Part shown: positions 33,053 to 45,032 of the stretch, in pieces
Layout: every line of letters starts with the position of its first letter
How positions within the stretch are numbered: position 1 is the stretch's first letter
NCBI GenBank assembly: GCA_010093485.1
Contig: MU001513.1
Span: 633,696-697,695 of the forward strand
Direction of reading: 5' to 3'
Origin: Karstenula rhodostoma CBS 690.94
Lineage: Eukaryota; Ascomycota; Dothideomycetes; Pleosporales; Didymosphaeriaceae
DNA: 64,000 nt
Position numbers and translations under genes: made by a program
Notes under the pieces: model-generated
The model's database searches: none
The model's input: only the letters and a program-made list of their open reading frames with translations
Told to the model about the DNA's origin: nothing

Positions 33053-35758
33053 ATGTTTGACATATTTGAACCCGATACCCGCGACGCTACCGTCAGCAAC
33101 GAGACTATCTCTACTGTCTGCGGTTTTGTCGCTGTCGAAGCTCCCAGTAGTTCCGCCATGTCTGCGCAAGCGCTTTCCACTACTTCGACTTCAGCGCAAA
33201 CCGAGGAAGCTGTCACGACCGCGAGCACCGCCGTTCAAACACCCGGCGAACTCTATGCCGAAGACATTTACATTAGCTCACTCGCCGACTTTGCGACTGA
33301 CGATTGCGCCAACGCTGCCGAGGATGAGAACACGGCTGCCTCTCAGGAGCCTACTATCATCTCTCAAGAGCCTACGAATGCCTCGCAAGAACTTACTGCT
33401 CCCGCTCCAGACTCTGCCACCGCCTCTCAAGGGCTCGTTGACCAACAGACACCCAAATATCCGCAGGCCTCGCAACCATCTACCTCTACATCACTCACAA
33501 CTTCGAGTTCCTCTCCAAATGCCTTGTCCGGCTCAGCAGTCAAGCAGATTCTTGAATCGATTCCCTTCCGTGACTACTATCCTGATCGAGATCTCTTCCA
33601 ACTTCTCGACTCGATCAAGTACTATGACGACTGTATTGACATGGCCGAGAAAGCGAGTGACGGCTTATTCGCTTCAGTGACGGAGCTGGACTGGAGAATT
33701 CGGAAGAAACGGACTTTCATCTCACTCGTTATGAGGGAGCAAGAGAATAAGAACTCGGAGAAGAAAAACCGCCTCAAGTCCGCTTTTCCTGCTGCAGTGG
33801 TCCACGCGAAAAACGCCACCGATCCCTGCATATGCAATGACCTGCAACCTTCACCAGCAGTATTAGACCCCAAGGCTGAATTGCAAGACGCTGTCGAAGC
33901 ATGGCGCGACACCGTAGATGGCCAGGCTGAGGACTACCGCGATGCCACCTATGGAGAACATTGGTGGAGATACATGGAATATGAAGACTTTGACGGCATC
34001 GACAACAACGAGTACCACGACTACTTCCCCAATGTCCCGCCCAAGGTTGTTTATCATAGCACCGCTGTTCAGACCAAACTCATCACAAGCCCTTTGGTGT
34101 ACGAGAAAGTCTACGGCAGGGAGCCGACTAAAGTTGAGTCGCGCGAAATCCTGCGAACCATCGGATCACGCGATTACGTAGATCGGTCAGAGGTCTGGTA
34201 CGGCAAGCCTTTTCTCGACCCGAACGGCCCATACCTTGACACACAAACAAACACACAAGACAGCGGCTTCCAAACCATGGACTTCGAAGTCAAGGAGGCC
34301 AATATACTTAAGGCAAAAGCAAAGGCTGGCATCACAGCTTCTAAGCTGAACAAGCTTTCAATGGAACGCGACAATGGCATCCGAGTATTTGCCCAGCCGT
34401 TAAAGGACAGAGTCGTTCATTCGCAACAATTCAACGCCCTTCGTCCCATCATCAGCAAAGCCGGCACCGTCGAGAGCTATGGAGGTTTCACACCGATGAT
34501 TCATAATGTTGTCTACGAGGACATCCAGAACAAGTCGGTGACCACCGTCACTCGGGCCAACGCCACTCCGCTCGCTTGTTCCCCTTCAAAGAACTCTCTT
34601 CAGCCCAAGACGCCGAAGATGAAAGCCATGGAGCCAAAGAAGATCCCATCCTACTGCCGTTCGCCGTCTCCTGGTCTCTATGAAGATTCCCAAAGCAGTC
34701 CTCCTGAGTTGTTCGAAAACGGATGGCCAATGAATCAGTTCCCGCTCAAAGAAGTAGATGGAACATTTTCACAGGATATATCCAAGGACTTCGGACTTCC
34801 GGATCCCGATCGCCGTCATAAGGCTATACGTGAGGTTGCATATGCCTCGGTCTATCCAGGTAAAACAGCCCACCGTAACAGTACCTCGACATCGACGCAG
34901 CAGAAGCCTGGTGACCGCGTTGCCTCAGAAGCACCTAGACCGTTTACCACAATGAAGAGCCCACATACTCTGACCCAGCAAAAATACAAAGGCGGTGCTC
35001 GGAAGCGCAGCATGGGCCAAATGTCAGATGAGGGTTATAAGTCTCACTCACCTCCGTCATCGTCATCGTCCAAACGCCAAAAAATCGAAGAACGCACTAC
35101 CGCATCCTCGTCGCACTTCTCAACACCTTACGATACTTACTTGTCCCCCGACGCTGTGAAGATATCGACGCCTACATCCATTCGTCCAGAAACTTCCGCA
35201 CCGAGGGTTGACGATAGGTCGAGCCCTGTTGCACAGACTTCCGGCAAGCGGAAGCGCGATGCATCGCCAGTCCGAGAGCCATCCGGCAAGATTGAGCAGT
35301 CCAACTCAAAGCGTCCTAGGCTCCAACCCACCCCCACACCGATCCGTCGCCTGCCACCCACCGAGTCAACACTGAAGGTCATTACTCCCAAGAGTAACCT
35401 CAAGGCTAAGGCCGTTGTGAACCAGAAAAAGGTTCGGCCCACTGCGACTCAGGCTACCCACGCGGCACCAACCGTAGATGCAAACGCATCACTTCCGAGG
35501 ACTCAGCAACTTCCGAGGACCCAAAAACATGAGTCTGCTCGACAGCAAGTCCAGCTACCCATTCCAGCTACCCCCGCACCCAAGCATTCGCCAGCTACGG
35601 CTCCTTCTCGTCCTGCTTGGGCCGATCGCAAACCAACGGCGAACCAGGACAGCAAGAAAGAGAAACCAAACCGCTGGCGCATCAATCTCGGTGCTGCTGG
35701 CCTCGGCCGTCGCCATGATCCATACAATGCCAACGTTAGACCTGGCCGTCGCAACTAG
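33053..35758 (+). CDS. Large, mostly disordered protein, probably nuclear; function unknown
   Basis: One exon of 901 codons plus stop starts at ATG 33053 (MFDIFEPDTRDATVS). The first 180 residues are Ser/Thr/Ala rich with near repeats of the type SQEPT. A short more ordered part follows at about 160-300 (ILESIPFRDYYPDRDLFQLLDS and FASVTELDWRIRKKRTFISL). The rest is low complexity with basic nuclear-localisation-like patches (GKRKRDASP, SKRPRLQP, SSKRQKIEE). It ends in a Gly/Arg tail (GLGRRHDPYNANVRPGRRN). I do not recognise a domain. The basic patches suggest a nuclear protein, which is inference. The reading extends upstream to 32975 only through non-ATG codons. Confidence 0.75.
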   Translation: MFDIFEPDTRDATVSNETISTVCGFVAVEAPSSSAMSAQALSTTSTSAQTEEAVTTASTAVQTPGELYAEDIYISSLADFATDDCANAAEDENTAASQEPTIISQEPTNASQELTAPAPDSATASQGLVDQQTPKYPQASQPSTSTSLTTSSSSPNALSGSAVKQILESIPFRDYYPDRDLFQLLDSIKYYDDCIDMAEKASDGLFASVTELDWRIRKKRTFISLVMREQENKNSEKKNRLKSAFPAAVVHAKNATDPCICNDLQPSPAVLDPKAELQDAVEAWRDTVDGQAEDYRDATYGEHWWRYMEYEDFDGIDNNEYHDYFPNVPPKVVYHSTAVQTKLITSPLVYEKVYGREPTKVESREILRTIGSRDYVDRSEVWYGKPFLDPNGPYLDTQTNTQDSGFQTMDFEVKEANILKAKAKAGITASKLNKLSMERDNGIRVFAQPLKDRVVHSQQFNALRPIISKAGTVESYGGFTPMIHNVVYEDIQNKSVTTVTRANATPLACSPSKNSLQPKTPKMKAMEPKKIPSYCRSPSPGLYEDSQSSPPELFENGWPMNQFPLKEVDGTFSQDISKDFGLPDPDRRHKAIREVAYASVYPGKTAHRNSTSTSTQQKPGDRVASEAPRPFTTMKSPHTLTQQKYKGGARKRSMGQMSDEGYKSHSPPSSSSSKRQKIEERTTASSSHFSTPYDTYLSPDAVKISTPTSIRPETSAPRVDDRSSPVAQTSGKRKRDASPVREPSGKIEQSNSKRPRLQPTPTPIRRLPPTESTLKVITPKSNLKAKAVVNQKKVRPTATQATHAAPTVDANASLPRTQQLPRTQKHESARQQVQLPIPATPAPKHSPATAPSRPAWADRKPTANQDSKKEKPNRWRINLGAAGLGRRHDPYNANVRPGRRN

Positions 35759-36735
35759 TTGCTTCTCGTGGTGCCTTTGGAGTCGAACGTCGATTGTAGG
35801 ATATGTGTGATTTTGTTTTTGATTTCGTAGCTGTTTCAACAAGTTTGAAAGGGGTCTTGTATCAAAAAACTTCGCAGAAGCGGCGTAACGATTGGAAAAT
35901 TCGGAAAAAATGTCAAAATTGGAAAATGTCGACAAAAAAGGGTTGAAAACGTACAGTATAGCGTAGCTACCAAAAGAAATGCAAAATACTAAAAAAAAGT
36001 TTAAAACTCAAAGCCCACCGCAATGCATGATTTCTGAAGTGTCCAACGCACCATTTGCAATCATACTGTTGACGCATTCCCTCAATACTGTGAATTCTGA
36101 TATACAAAGACAATAATCCGGTCCAGCCTCTACGCGCATGATGGCGTTCATACTTTGATTGAAAGGAACCGATTGCTACAGAACCCACATAGATCATCTC
36201 AACCTCCTCACGTTCGAGTCCGCCGCGGGTGGGAAATAACCGTCGCATACATCCTCCCACCCACGTACATCTACATGCATGCAAAGCCACGCGCCCATAT
36301 TACCCTACCAACCGCCTTGCTCTTGGGGCTCCCGGCCTTATCTGCCACCCATCCACATCTGGGCAATACACTACAAATGGCGCGCCGCAATCTGCACTTC
36401 ACCTGTATACCGTCGATGTAATTAGACTGGCGTTGAAATCCGGTGCTGCAGTGTCGTGATTAATGCGATATGTGCCTGTGGGAAGGGCGCCGGCTTTTAG
36501 GTATCTGGATTGTCGTTCGCGCCGCAAACTTGCATGGGGGTGCGTTGGTGGGTGGTGGAGGGGAGACATGCGGAGTCAAAGGGACGTGGAAGCGGTCGTT
36601 GCGGCACAGCATGGGTTGTCCTTGAACACTACAAAGCTACCATGGCACGCCGCGATTGTGGATCGAGTGTTGGATGTATGGTGTGGAAGATTGAAAGCTG
36701 TGGACATGGTGGGTACGTAACATATCTGAGGGCAT

Positions 36736-36770
<35 letters not shown>

Positions 36771-37105
36771 CGCGCAGGGGTGTTTCGACGGTGCAGCCTT
36801 GAATTGATTGATATCCTGGCCCGCTCGATGATCCGGGTTCGTGGGCGATTGGAAAAGCGGTCGGCGGGCTGAGACTGGCGGATAGGTGATCACGCCGTAC
36901 GTCTCAGTGATTGCAGCTGTGGTATTGAGTGTGCAATGCTCATCCAGACAACGTCCGACATGTGTTACGATCAACGGTGAAGATCACATAGTACTCCCCT
37001 CAGAAGAACGCTTAGAAAACGATACAGTAGATAGGGTATCGGATTACTACTTCTTGCATGCGTACGACTCTACTGTCACCACCAGCTTACGAACCGAGTC
37101 TCAAT
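35759..37105. other. Intergenic region with a long G tract
   Basis: This 1.35 kb lies between two gene 3' ends. The first 250 bases are rich in A runs (3' end of the disordered-protein gene). It contains the 34-base G tract at 36736-36769. ORFs here are short and unsupported. Confidence 0.5.
36736..36769. repeat. Homopolymer: 34 consecutive G residues
   Basis: An uninterrupted G tract of 34 bases as given. Such a tract could fold as a G-quadruplex and is prone to slippage; its exact length is also the kind of thing assemblies get wrong. Confidence 0.95.
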
Positions 37106-38780
37106 CTAGATGGAACCAACACGTTCCTCGGTAACAGAGGCAGTCTTCTCCCTCTCGTGAATATCGCGCTCGATAATGCGGCCCTTCTCAGTTGCAGCAT
37201 TTCCGCCGACCAGAGCAGCATCACCATCGAAGTGACGAGCAATTTCCTCTAGCGGTGTGTTCTTGGTCTCGATATAGAAGAAGTAAACCACGACAAGCTC
37301 GAACGCGAGCCAGACGCAGTAGACAATGTAGTACTTCCATTTGATGTCATCGAGTGCGATGGGGTTGATGTAGGTGTTGAAGAACAGAGCGAGATCGACG
37401 CAGGCGAACATATAGCACATAGCCTTAGCACGAATGGAGTAGGGTAGAATCTCGACGGTGTAGCCGACGAGGAGACCAGACCAGGCGATGTTGTAGAAGG
37501 TGTAGTAGAGGAAGATCATGAAGACGACGGCGCTGCCATTGGCCTTGACGTGTGTGGCGTCGAAGCGCTCGGAGAGGATGGTCCAGATAACAAACGACAT
37601 GCACATGCCGGCGGTGGAAACCAGGAAGAGCGGGCGACGACCAATCTTGTCGACGAAGAAACACATGGTAAGGGCAACAACACAGTTCCAGATGTTAAGG
37701 ACTCCGTTGATCTTGAGTTGCATGTCTTGTTCTGTGATGCCGATGGTGTCGAGAACGCCGGAGATGTAGTAGGAAACGAGACCGTTGCCGGACCATTGCG
37801 AGAAGAAACCGGCAGAGATCAGGATGATGAACCTGTGGCGGTTACCCTTGGTCTTGAAGATCTCGAGCCATCCCGTCTGCTCGGCCTCCTTTTCGATGGT
37901 GATGGTCTCCCTGATTTCTTCGTATTCCAACTGGACGACCTCGTCGTTGGCATCTCCTTCAGCGTGGACGTGAGCAAGAACAGACAGAGCCTTCTCGTTC
38001 TGGCCCTTAGAGATGTACCAACGAGGAGACTCCGGAACGAACCAGACACAGGTGATCTGGAGAATCGAGGGCGCGGCTTGGATGATGGAGGGTATACGCC
38101 ACGACCACTCGTTGCCGATGTTGTTAGTACCATATGTGAGCCAAGCAGCTACAATGGATCCAAAATACCTTTACTAATTAGCATGTTTATTGACCTGTGT
38201 CTGGGCTTCATCTTACCATGTTGTATTGTAGACCGTGGTGAAGATAGCGCGGTGCTGCGGGTGGCACAACTCAGTGATAAGCAGAGGTGCAGAGCCGTGA
38301 GCAATGGCAACACCCAATCCGAGGAAGAAGCGAGCGGCTACAAACATCTGGAAGTTGACGGAAGCACTTTGGAGAACGACGGCCAGAATCATGATGATGG
38401 AGCCAATGCAGATACCCCATCTTCGGCCCATTCCATCAGCGATGTAAGGAATGACAGGCAAGGCGACGAATGAACCCAGCGACATTATCCCGGAGAACAG
38501 ACCCTTGATAGAACCAGAGGGGTGGTGCATGTCTTTAAATTATCAGTAAAGCAAACATGTCTTTGGAGATGGGAAACTCACAGTCAATGAACTGGTCCAG
38601 AGACAACAGACCGTTGACCATGGATCCATCGTACCCGTTGGTGGCAGATGTCAAAATGGCGAGACCGAGTAGCAAGTAGGTGTTCCTAAGGTTCTTCTTG
38701 TTCCACCATTTGATGTTTGGGAACTCCTTCCCTGCGACTCTGAAGTGGCCTGGAGTGATGGTTGTTTCGTAGAGAGACAT
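37106..38780 (-). CDS. MFS sugar transporter (lactose-permease/hexose group)
   Basis: Three exons: 38780..38582, 38532..38217 and 38168..37106, giving 525 residues. The start MSLYETTITPGHFR was preferred to an upstream in-frame ATG six codons earlier at 38798. Twelve hydrophobic segments are expected. Signature motifs include GYDGSMVNGLLSL in the first helix, ADGMGRRWGI after helix 2, FVPESPRWYISKG before the central loop, VDKIGRRPLFLVS after helix 8 and FFYIETKNTPLEEI at the end. These mark the Sugar_tr family. It should carry a mono- or disaccharide across the plasma membrane with protons; the sugar cannot be told. Both introns were fixed by phase and restore conserved residues. A second transporter of the same family lies 1.5 kb upstream on the same strand. 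Confidence 0.93.
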
Positions 38781-40237
38781 TGTGACAGAAGACCTCACAG
38801 GTCAAGCCGACAACCCTTGATAGGTCTGAGGGGCGTTCAATACGAACAGAGGTTGTTCGAAGCTGAGGACTACAACTGAGGGTGGATCATATCTTCATAT
38901 AGGTCAGAAATCCACCATCTGGAACGGAAACCGTCCCAAGGAGGAATGGACACGAATCGAGTTTATCCGTGAGCCGTCTGGCCCCGTCAGGGATTTTCCA
39001 CAGCGAGTGTTTCTAGAACCGTACATGACCCCCGCCCGACGGCTGGGGCACATTCCCGGGAAGGAACAAAGCTTCGTCTGTTAGTGGCCTCGGGGATGGG
39101 GCCAATGGTCACTTCTCCATAGGGCCAGGTGATATGGTTAAATGCGGATAAATGGTGTTTGGCGCGCGTTGAATGGTCGACATACTACCCTTGGCTCAGA
39201 TCGACACATGGAGTCGTTCGACACAAGCAATCGTAAACCGGGAGGCGTTATGCACATGGCCAGGTGGTGAGCTTGTGATACGATTGAGATCTCGCGTGTT
39301 TTGCGCCTATCCGGCTCAAGGGAACTTCAGATTCACTGAGCATGGGTGTTTATCAAACGCCTCAGTTCCAGGCACAGCGATTCCAGAATTGCGGTGTTGG
39401 GAAATTCGTATATTGAAAAGACAGAGAACCCAATTATAGGGTTTGTGTTTGATCAAATCGCGCAGTGGTCGTGCTCTGATCGCATGATTGGGTATGCATG
39501 GCGAGGCCGAATGGACATCGGATGTGCCTCGATTTACTCACGCGTGCGTGGTAGGAAATTCGGTGCGGTATTCCGTCTCCCAGCTGCAGTGTTGTGGCGC
39601 AAATGCATGATTCTGGCGCTGGTGTATTGTTTCGTCGTTACGCCTCCGGAAGTCGCATGGATGATTCTCTCACCGTGGGCCACGAGAGCCCGACATCGCC
39701 TCTCGCCACTGCGGCAAATTACCATGGCCATCTGCCGTTGCTAGCATCTGGGCAGCCCCCGTTGGTAGCTTTCGGTGTGATGTCCAAAGTCAACGTAGCG
39801 CCGACGCTACGTTGGCTTAACGTCCGCACCCCGCCCGGGGCTATGGGGAAACACGTGACCCATCAGAGTTCACAATATCTGATATCTGGAGTGGCTTTGC
39901 CCATGGACAGAAGAAATGGTCAAAGGCTTCCCCGCGGACACTACGCCGCAATCCTAGAGCACGCAATACGCATTTCAAAGGCCGGGATAAGCTCTCAGAT
40001 TCCCAACACCTTTTGCCCGGCCGCTTACTCGCGTGACCCAATCAATGACATCGACTTTCCGATTGGGTTCTTATTGCTCCATGTATAGTCTGGGTACAAA
40101 CCTCACAGCATATTGCATTCCAATGCCCTAGAACGAACTCGCAACACGGCGGCCATCCAGTAGGAAATACACGTGTATTCATCTGCGAATGTGCCGTGGC
40201 GTCTAAAATAAACTCCTCGGAAAGAAGAATTTGTCTA
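38781..40237. promoter_or_regulatory. Region between the two sugar transporters
   Basis: It should hold the promoter of the 37-kb transporter. Stretches such as gtctggccccgtcagg and ctcggggatggggcc are G/C-rich like binding sites of carbon catabolite repressors, but I cannot claim a site. ORFs up to 164 codons on the plus strand overlap and have no motif. Confidence 0.35.
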
Positions 40238-42414
40238 TCAGACTGCTCGACCAGTCTTCTTCTCGTTCTGCTCCACTACATTTGCCATCTCTTTGCTCGA
40301 CAAACTTCCGCTTTCTACGACAGCAGGCGAAGGTGCATGCGCGGCACTGTCCCACCCGACACCCTCTTCCCAGCCATCCTTCGCGATCCTTATGCTCCTC
40401 TTGACCACATTACCTTCGTAGAACAACCAGTCTATTTCCTCCAGCGTGAGGTTCGACGTTTCGGGGTAGCAGAAGTACTAGACTCGTTAGCAAGATCGAT
40501 CCCGAGGCGATAGCCACCGGCTAAATTGCATACCACGAGCGGGACGAACGAGAAGTTCAAGCACATGAAGATCAAATAGCCCTTCCACTCCAGGTTATTC
40601 AGCAGAGTGGGCGTGATCATAACGACGAAGAAGTTCCAGATCCAGTTGGCCGAGATGCCTACAGCAGTTCCTTTGGCTCGTACATGGAGGGGTAGGATTT
40701 CCGGCACGTAAACCCACGGGATGCAGTTCGCTGTGGCGCCGAAGATGAGCATATAGGTGAAGAAGAATGTCTGGCGAGAGGTTAGTATGGTCCTTGCTAT
40801 ACGGGCCGTAGTTCGGCAGATAAGACTCACGACACTGGCAGACGCCGTTGACTTGGCGACGCTGCCACCTTGGTTTTTGAAACTTAACAAGATTGATATT
40901 AGCATCATGGAAACGCCGAGGCCGAACGATCCCCACATCATTGGCTTCCGCCTGCCAATGCGATCTAGGAAAAACGTGGGAAAGAGTGACCCAATGAAGA
41001 ACCTGTGGCGAGGTCAGTTTGCGCATCTGAGCGAGGTGAGTGATGATCCTCACATGAGGTTGATGACGCCTCCTAGGAGCAGGGATAGATTCCGATCGAG
41101 CCCAACATTGAGCTGCAACACTGATGTGATGTAATACACGACCAGATTGATTCCGCCCATCTGGTTCTACCACGCCCGCGGATGCGAAGTCAGCATATGT
41201 CTTGGAAAGGATGGTAAAGGGAATCGAGGCCTTTCTTTTACTTTGCTGGCAGGTCAGACGCCCTCTTGACCGGGGAGACTTACCATAAACTGCATCCCAT
41301 AAGCAAGCAGCACACGCCGTCCAGTCTGCACTTTGTCTTTTTTGAGCAGCTGACTCCACTTGTACTCTCCATGTTCTTGCTCGATCTTCAGTGCTTCCAG
41401 GATCTCTGCATTTTCTTTCGCAATCTTTGGATCGTCGGGTGTACTATCGTACACGTCGCACAATATCGCGAGAGCTTCTTCGCTTCGTCCGTGCTTGTAC
41501 AAGTAGCGCGGCGACTCCGGGAGCCCGAAGACCAGAATAATCACAACCTAGACAATATCAGACGTTCCATGCTGAGACCAAATCGGTGTAGCGAGTGTGA
41601 GGAAATACTTACGACTGCGAAAATCATTTGACATGCGATGGGTAGCCTCCAAGCAATGCTGCCAGAGGTGAAACTCATCCCGTAGTCAAACCAGTACTAC
41701 GCACCGTATGTCAGCGTAGACTCGAGTTTCTCAATCGGGCAAACTCACCGCGATCTCGATGCCCACTCCGACGAACAAGGGCTCCGAACTGACTAGCCTT
41801 CCTCGCTTTTCTGCCTCGCAAAGTTCCGACTGGTACATGGGCACCGTTGACGTCTCGATACCTGTTCCAATCCCCGTAATGAACCGCGCGATCATCAGAT
41901 GCGGAACCGAGTACGCTGTCGTCTGCAGTATTGCGCCCACGATGATCCAGACCCTAAGGAGCGAGTACAAAGTCAGTACAAGTCAAGACAGGGCGGGAGG
42001 GTACCTCGTGTATGTCTACGCTGAGCGAGAAAGAAGTCTCCCTTGTGCGAAAGCCACATCCACGTTGCATCCGGCGATTTACCTACATAGCTATCCACAT
42101 GGCCAAACGCCGACCGGTCTTCTCGCAAAAGAAGAACGCCAGGATGCAGCCCGTGAAGCATCCCAGATTATATATGGAGACAATGATACCTTCGAGGCCT
42201 GGCGCCGGGTGGTGGAACGTGTCAAGGAAGTCGGGATTGCCCACGATACCTGTATGCCTCAGTCCTTTCCTACAAGACTGGATATTGCGAGCTCACCACC
42301 AAACACGCCCTGGTCGTACCCGAACAAAACAAAGGCCATCTGGCAAGCGATTGTAATCGCCGCCCGCAGCTTGAAGCCGCGTCCATACCAGTTGAAATGC
42401 GGTGCTTTGAACAT
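40238..42414 (-). CDS. MFS sugar transporter, nine exons
   Basis: Nine exons: 42414..42300, 42249..42087, 41953..41749, 41696..41613, 41547..41284, 41166..41054, 41002..40831, 40770..40534 and 40477..40238, giving 530 residues. Every junction has GT..AG ends and keeps phase, so the gene is intact although its ORFs look scattered. Motifs are VLFGYDQGVFGGIVG in helix 1, CEKTGRRLAMW, MYQSELCEAEKRG (the central sugar-transport signature), LVFGLPESPRYL, LDRIGRRKPMMWG and YFCYPETSNLTLEEID. This is the Sugar_tr family and probably a proton-coupled plasma-membrane transporter. The donor of intron 1 is gtggtg, less usual but the only one in phase. Its C-terminal tail is longer and acidic. Confidence 0.92.
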
Positions 42415-43269
42415 GGTTTCGTCGCCCCCTCTATCAGCTTCCAGTATATCTGCCCTATCGCAAATCCCAATCTCAAAATGTCCAGGAAGGACGGCAGTGC
42501 TGTCGCATGGAGTGCACCGTTGATAACGGGTCGTAGCCACGGTTCTGTACTCCACGACACGCCCAACATGCCCGATTCACACATGCAAGCTCACCTCACC
42601 ATCAACCTACAACCAACCATCCGAAACCAAGCTTCGGCGCAGGGTTGCCGCGCCCGCCAACGATTCGTGGATAATTGCCTGACCCGGAGCAGCGCGGACC
42701 CTGTCTAACCTCAACGCCGAGAAATCGGGGTGATTCCGGGGATTGTGGGGACATTATGCCTTGGTTTGGGGACTTGCGGGGATTGGATGACGTCTCTGGC
42801 TGATTGGCGGCTCTGCGCCGGCTTGCCCGCACTAGTGTGGAACGGGAAATCCGGTGGGGATAGGACGGGTACCGTGAGGCTGGTTTTTCTTGGACTGTTG
42901 CCGGAGGAGTGCCGTGCGGGGATGCCGAGGTGGAGAGGATGAGAGTGGGAATTGCAGGCTACATGTCTACACATGGGAAAGCGCTCTCGTAGTGAAGGGG
43001 TTTAGCGTCTGGGCTGCATGAACGTAAAGGTTGGGCTCCGCCTATTCTACACAACACCTCTTAGTACCTGGCATGCATGATGGTTAGTTGACAGGAAATG
43101 GTGATGTTCAAGAGGCGACTTGTAGGCTGGAGGCAGTGGACGGTGATAATGTGATAACGATTGGGTTGTCTCTCTAGGAGCCCATTAAAATTAACTATCG
43201 CGCCGATGAAACCTTTGCCCTTGGGCCCATTGCTCCAAAAAGGTTTACAAAAGAATGATGTGACATGGA
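42415..43269. other. Intergenic region, no gene seen
   Basis: It is the upstream side of the 40-kb transporter and the 3' side of the lectin-like gene. A GC-skewed stretch (42720-42960) gives open frames on both strands, none with a motif. Confidence 0.4.
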
Positions 43270-45032
43270 TCAGTCGTCTGATAGGGTCAAGAGCGCCTTG
43301 GACCATTCCCCGCCTTTGAGTGGCCGCGCATAAGCCGTTATGTCGTCCCCCTCCGTCTGTACAAATACGTACAGGCTATCCCACAACGTGATGGATGAGT
43401 TTTTGTCATCCTTTACAGCTACCGATGTGGCTGTCAAGTGGGTACCGCTAACTGCATGCTCGTCTACGCCGAGCGGTGAGATCGTGAATTGGTCATCGTT
43501 GAGGTAGGTGTTCTCAGCATCGTATTGTACGTTAAACCCCTTGATAGTCCGGTCCTCCATCTGCATGTAGAGGTAGTTGGTGTAGCCCAGCGATGTCGTA
43601 GGGTCCACGTTCGGGATGGCCAAAGATGAGTTTGTCCATGCGTTTACAGGGTGCTTGTCGCTGCTGACACTGGTGCTGTTACCGTCCTTCCACCAAATCT
43701 CCGTCGAGTTGTTTTCGTTGACCATCATGGTGTAGGTGTTCGACCCAGCGCCCCAAGAGAAGCAACCCACGCCAGCGTGCACGTTTTTGTTCGTCCAAGG
43801 GCTGACCTTGACCCATGCATCTTCATCGTTCGAATACCAGACATACTGCTGGAAGGTGGACTCATCGCTCGCAAACCAGAGATTGATTCCTGTTGATCCG
43901 GTGAATGGAACTTTGTTTTGCTCGCCGTTAGCTGTGGGCAATTTCTTGTAGTCAGAGTCGCCGTAGAAGCTGCCTTTGTAGCAAGCCTGTAGGCCGACAC
44001 TGGGATTGTCCAGAACATCGAGCTTCATGTCGTTGATCGGCCCATTCTCCCAGAGATTAGTGGCGTTAGACAGAATACGCTGGTTGACCTGGTTGTCCTT
44101 CGAAACGTAGTAAATGTGGACCTGGGGCGTCGATTAGGAGGTTCGCAACAGCCATACAGAGGCGGACTTACGTATGAGGTCTCGTTCAACGTAAAGGCAA
44201 CTGCCGAGATGGCGGTTCCATTCTTCGCGTTCTTGGCGACGGTCTCGCTGCTTGTACCTCCAACCCACTTGCGATCCTTCTTGTACTGCATGTATCGGAT
44301 ATCCCCCGTCCAGTGTTGGTAATAGATCGTGAAGAGTCGAAACTCGTTGTTGTTCCAGGACTCTCCCGCCAAGGCAATGCCTGACCCGTTGAAGGCTCCC
44401 TTTTGAGAGAAGTATCTAGAATCTAAAGCACCACCAATGCACAGATCGGGCTTTTCCTTGCAGAAAGGGTCTGCAATGATTTGCTCACTATCGTGGATTA
44501 GTTGGTGGAACGATCACACTTATGAACATCTTACGTACTCTTTCTTCTTGTTTAAACCTATCCCTAACCCTGCGCCTAGACCAGCAGCCAGGAGGATGAG
44601 CGCTACGACGATAAAAAGTACGATCCAGAAAGTACGTTTGCGCATTCCGGCTATCTTCTTTTCCTGCAGGGGCGGGGTGCCTCCCGCGAACTCGTTGGCG
44701 GCTACGTCCTGCTTGCCCTTCTCGCCGTAGGGCTGAGCAGCGGCATACTGTGGTGGTGGTGAACCAGGTCCTGGTGGAGGAACTCCATAGTGCGGGTATT
44801 GTTGTTGCTCAACAGCTTCCGGTGCCGAGAAGTATGCGTATGCGTCAGGCTGATACTTCTTGTCTTGGTATTGACCTTGGCTGCTCTGTCCATACTCCAC
44901 AGGAATCGGCGGCGTATTGTCGATCGTTTCTGAGAAGGCCGATACATGTCGTTGCGGTGGGCTCTGGGGTGCGTTGACCATTGGACTGACAGCCTCCATG
45001 CCATCTTGACCCTCAACGTGCTGTTGAGCCAT
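43270..45032 (-). CDS. Single-pass membrane protein with fucose-lectin-like beta-propeller ectodomain
   Basis: Three exons: 45032..44535, 44483..44172 and 44121..43270, giving 553 residues. The N-terminal 120 residues are Pro/Gln/Tyr rich and cytosolic in character. A basic patch (KKIAGMRKR) precedes one transmembrane helix at about 136-158 (TFWIVLFIVVALILLAAGLGAGLG). The ectodomain has repeated aromatic strands of the type RLFTIYYQHWTGDIRYMQYK, INLWFASDESTFQQYVWY and EIWWKDGNS. These fit the bladed propeller seen in fungal fucose-specific lectins. Several N-glycosylation sites (NNST, NSS) support an outside location. A sugar-binding role at the cell surface is inference. The acceptor of intron 1 (tgag before CAAATC) is unusual and may be off by a few bases. 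Confidence 0.75.

Noticed and set aside
37550..38473. 307-codon plus-strand ORF
   Set aside because: Antisense to the three-exon sugar transporter, whose splice phases and motifs are consistent.
40432..42584. Idea that the scattered ORFs mark a broken transporter
   Set aside because: Eight GT..AG introns join them in phase into a complete 530-residue MFS protein, so it is intact.
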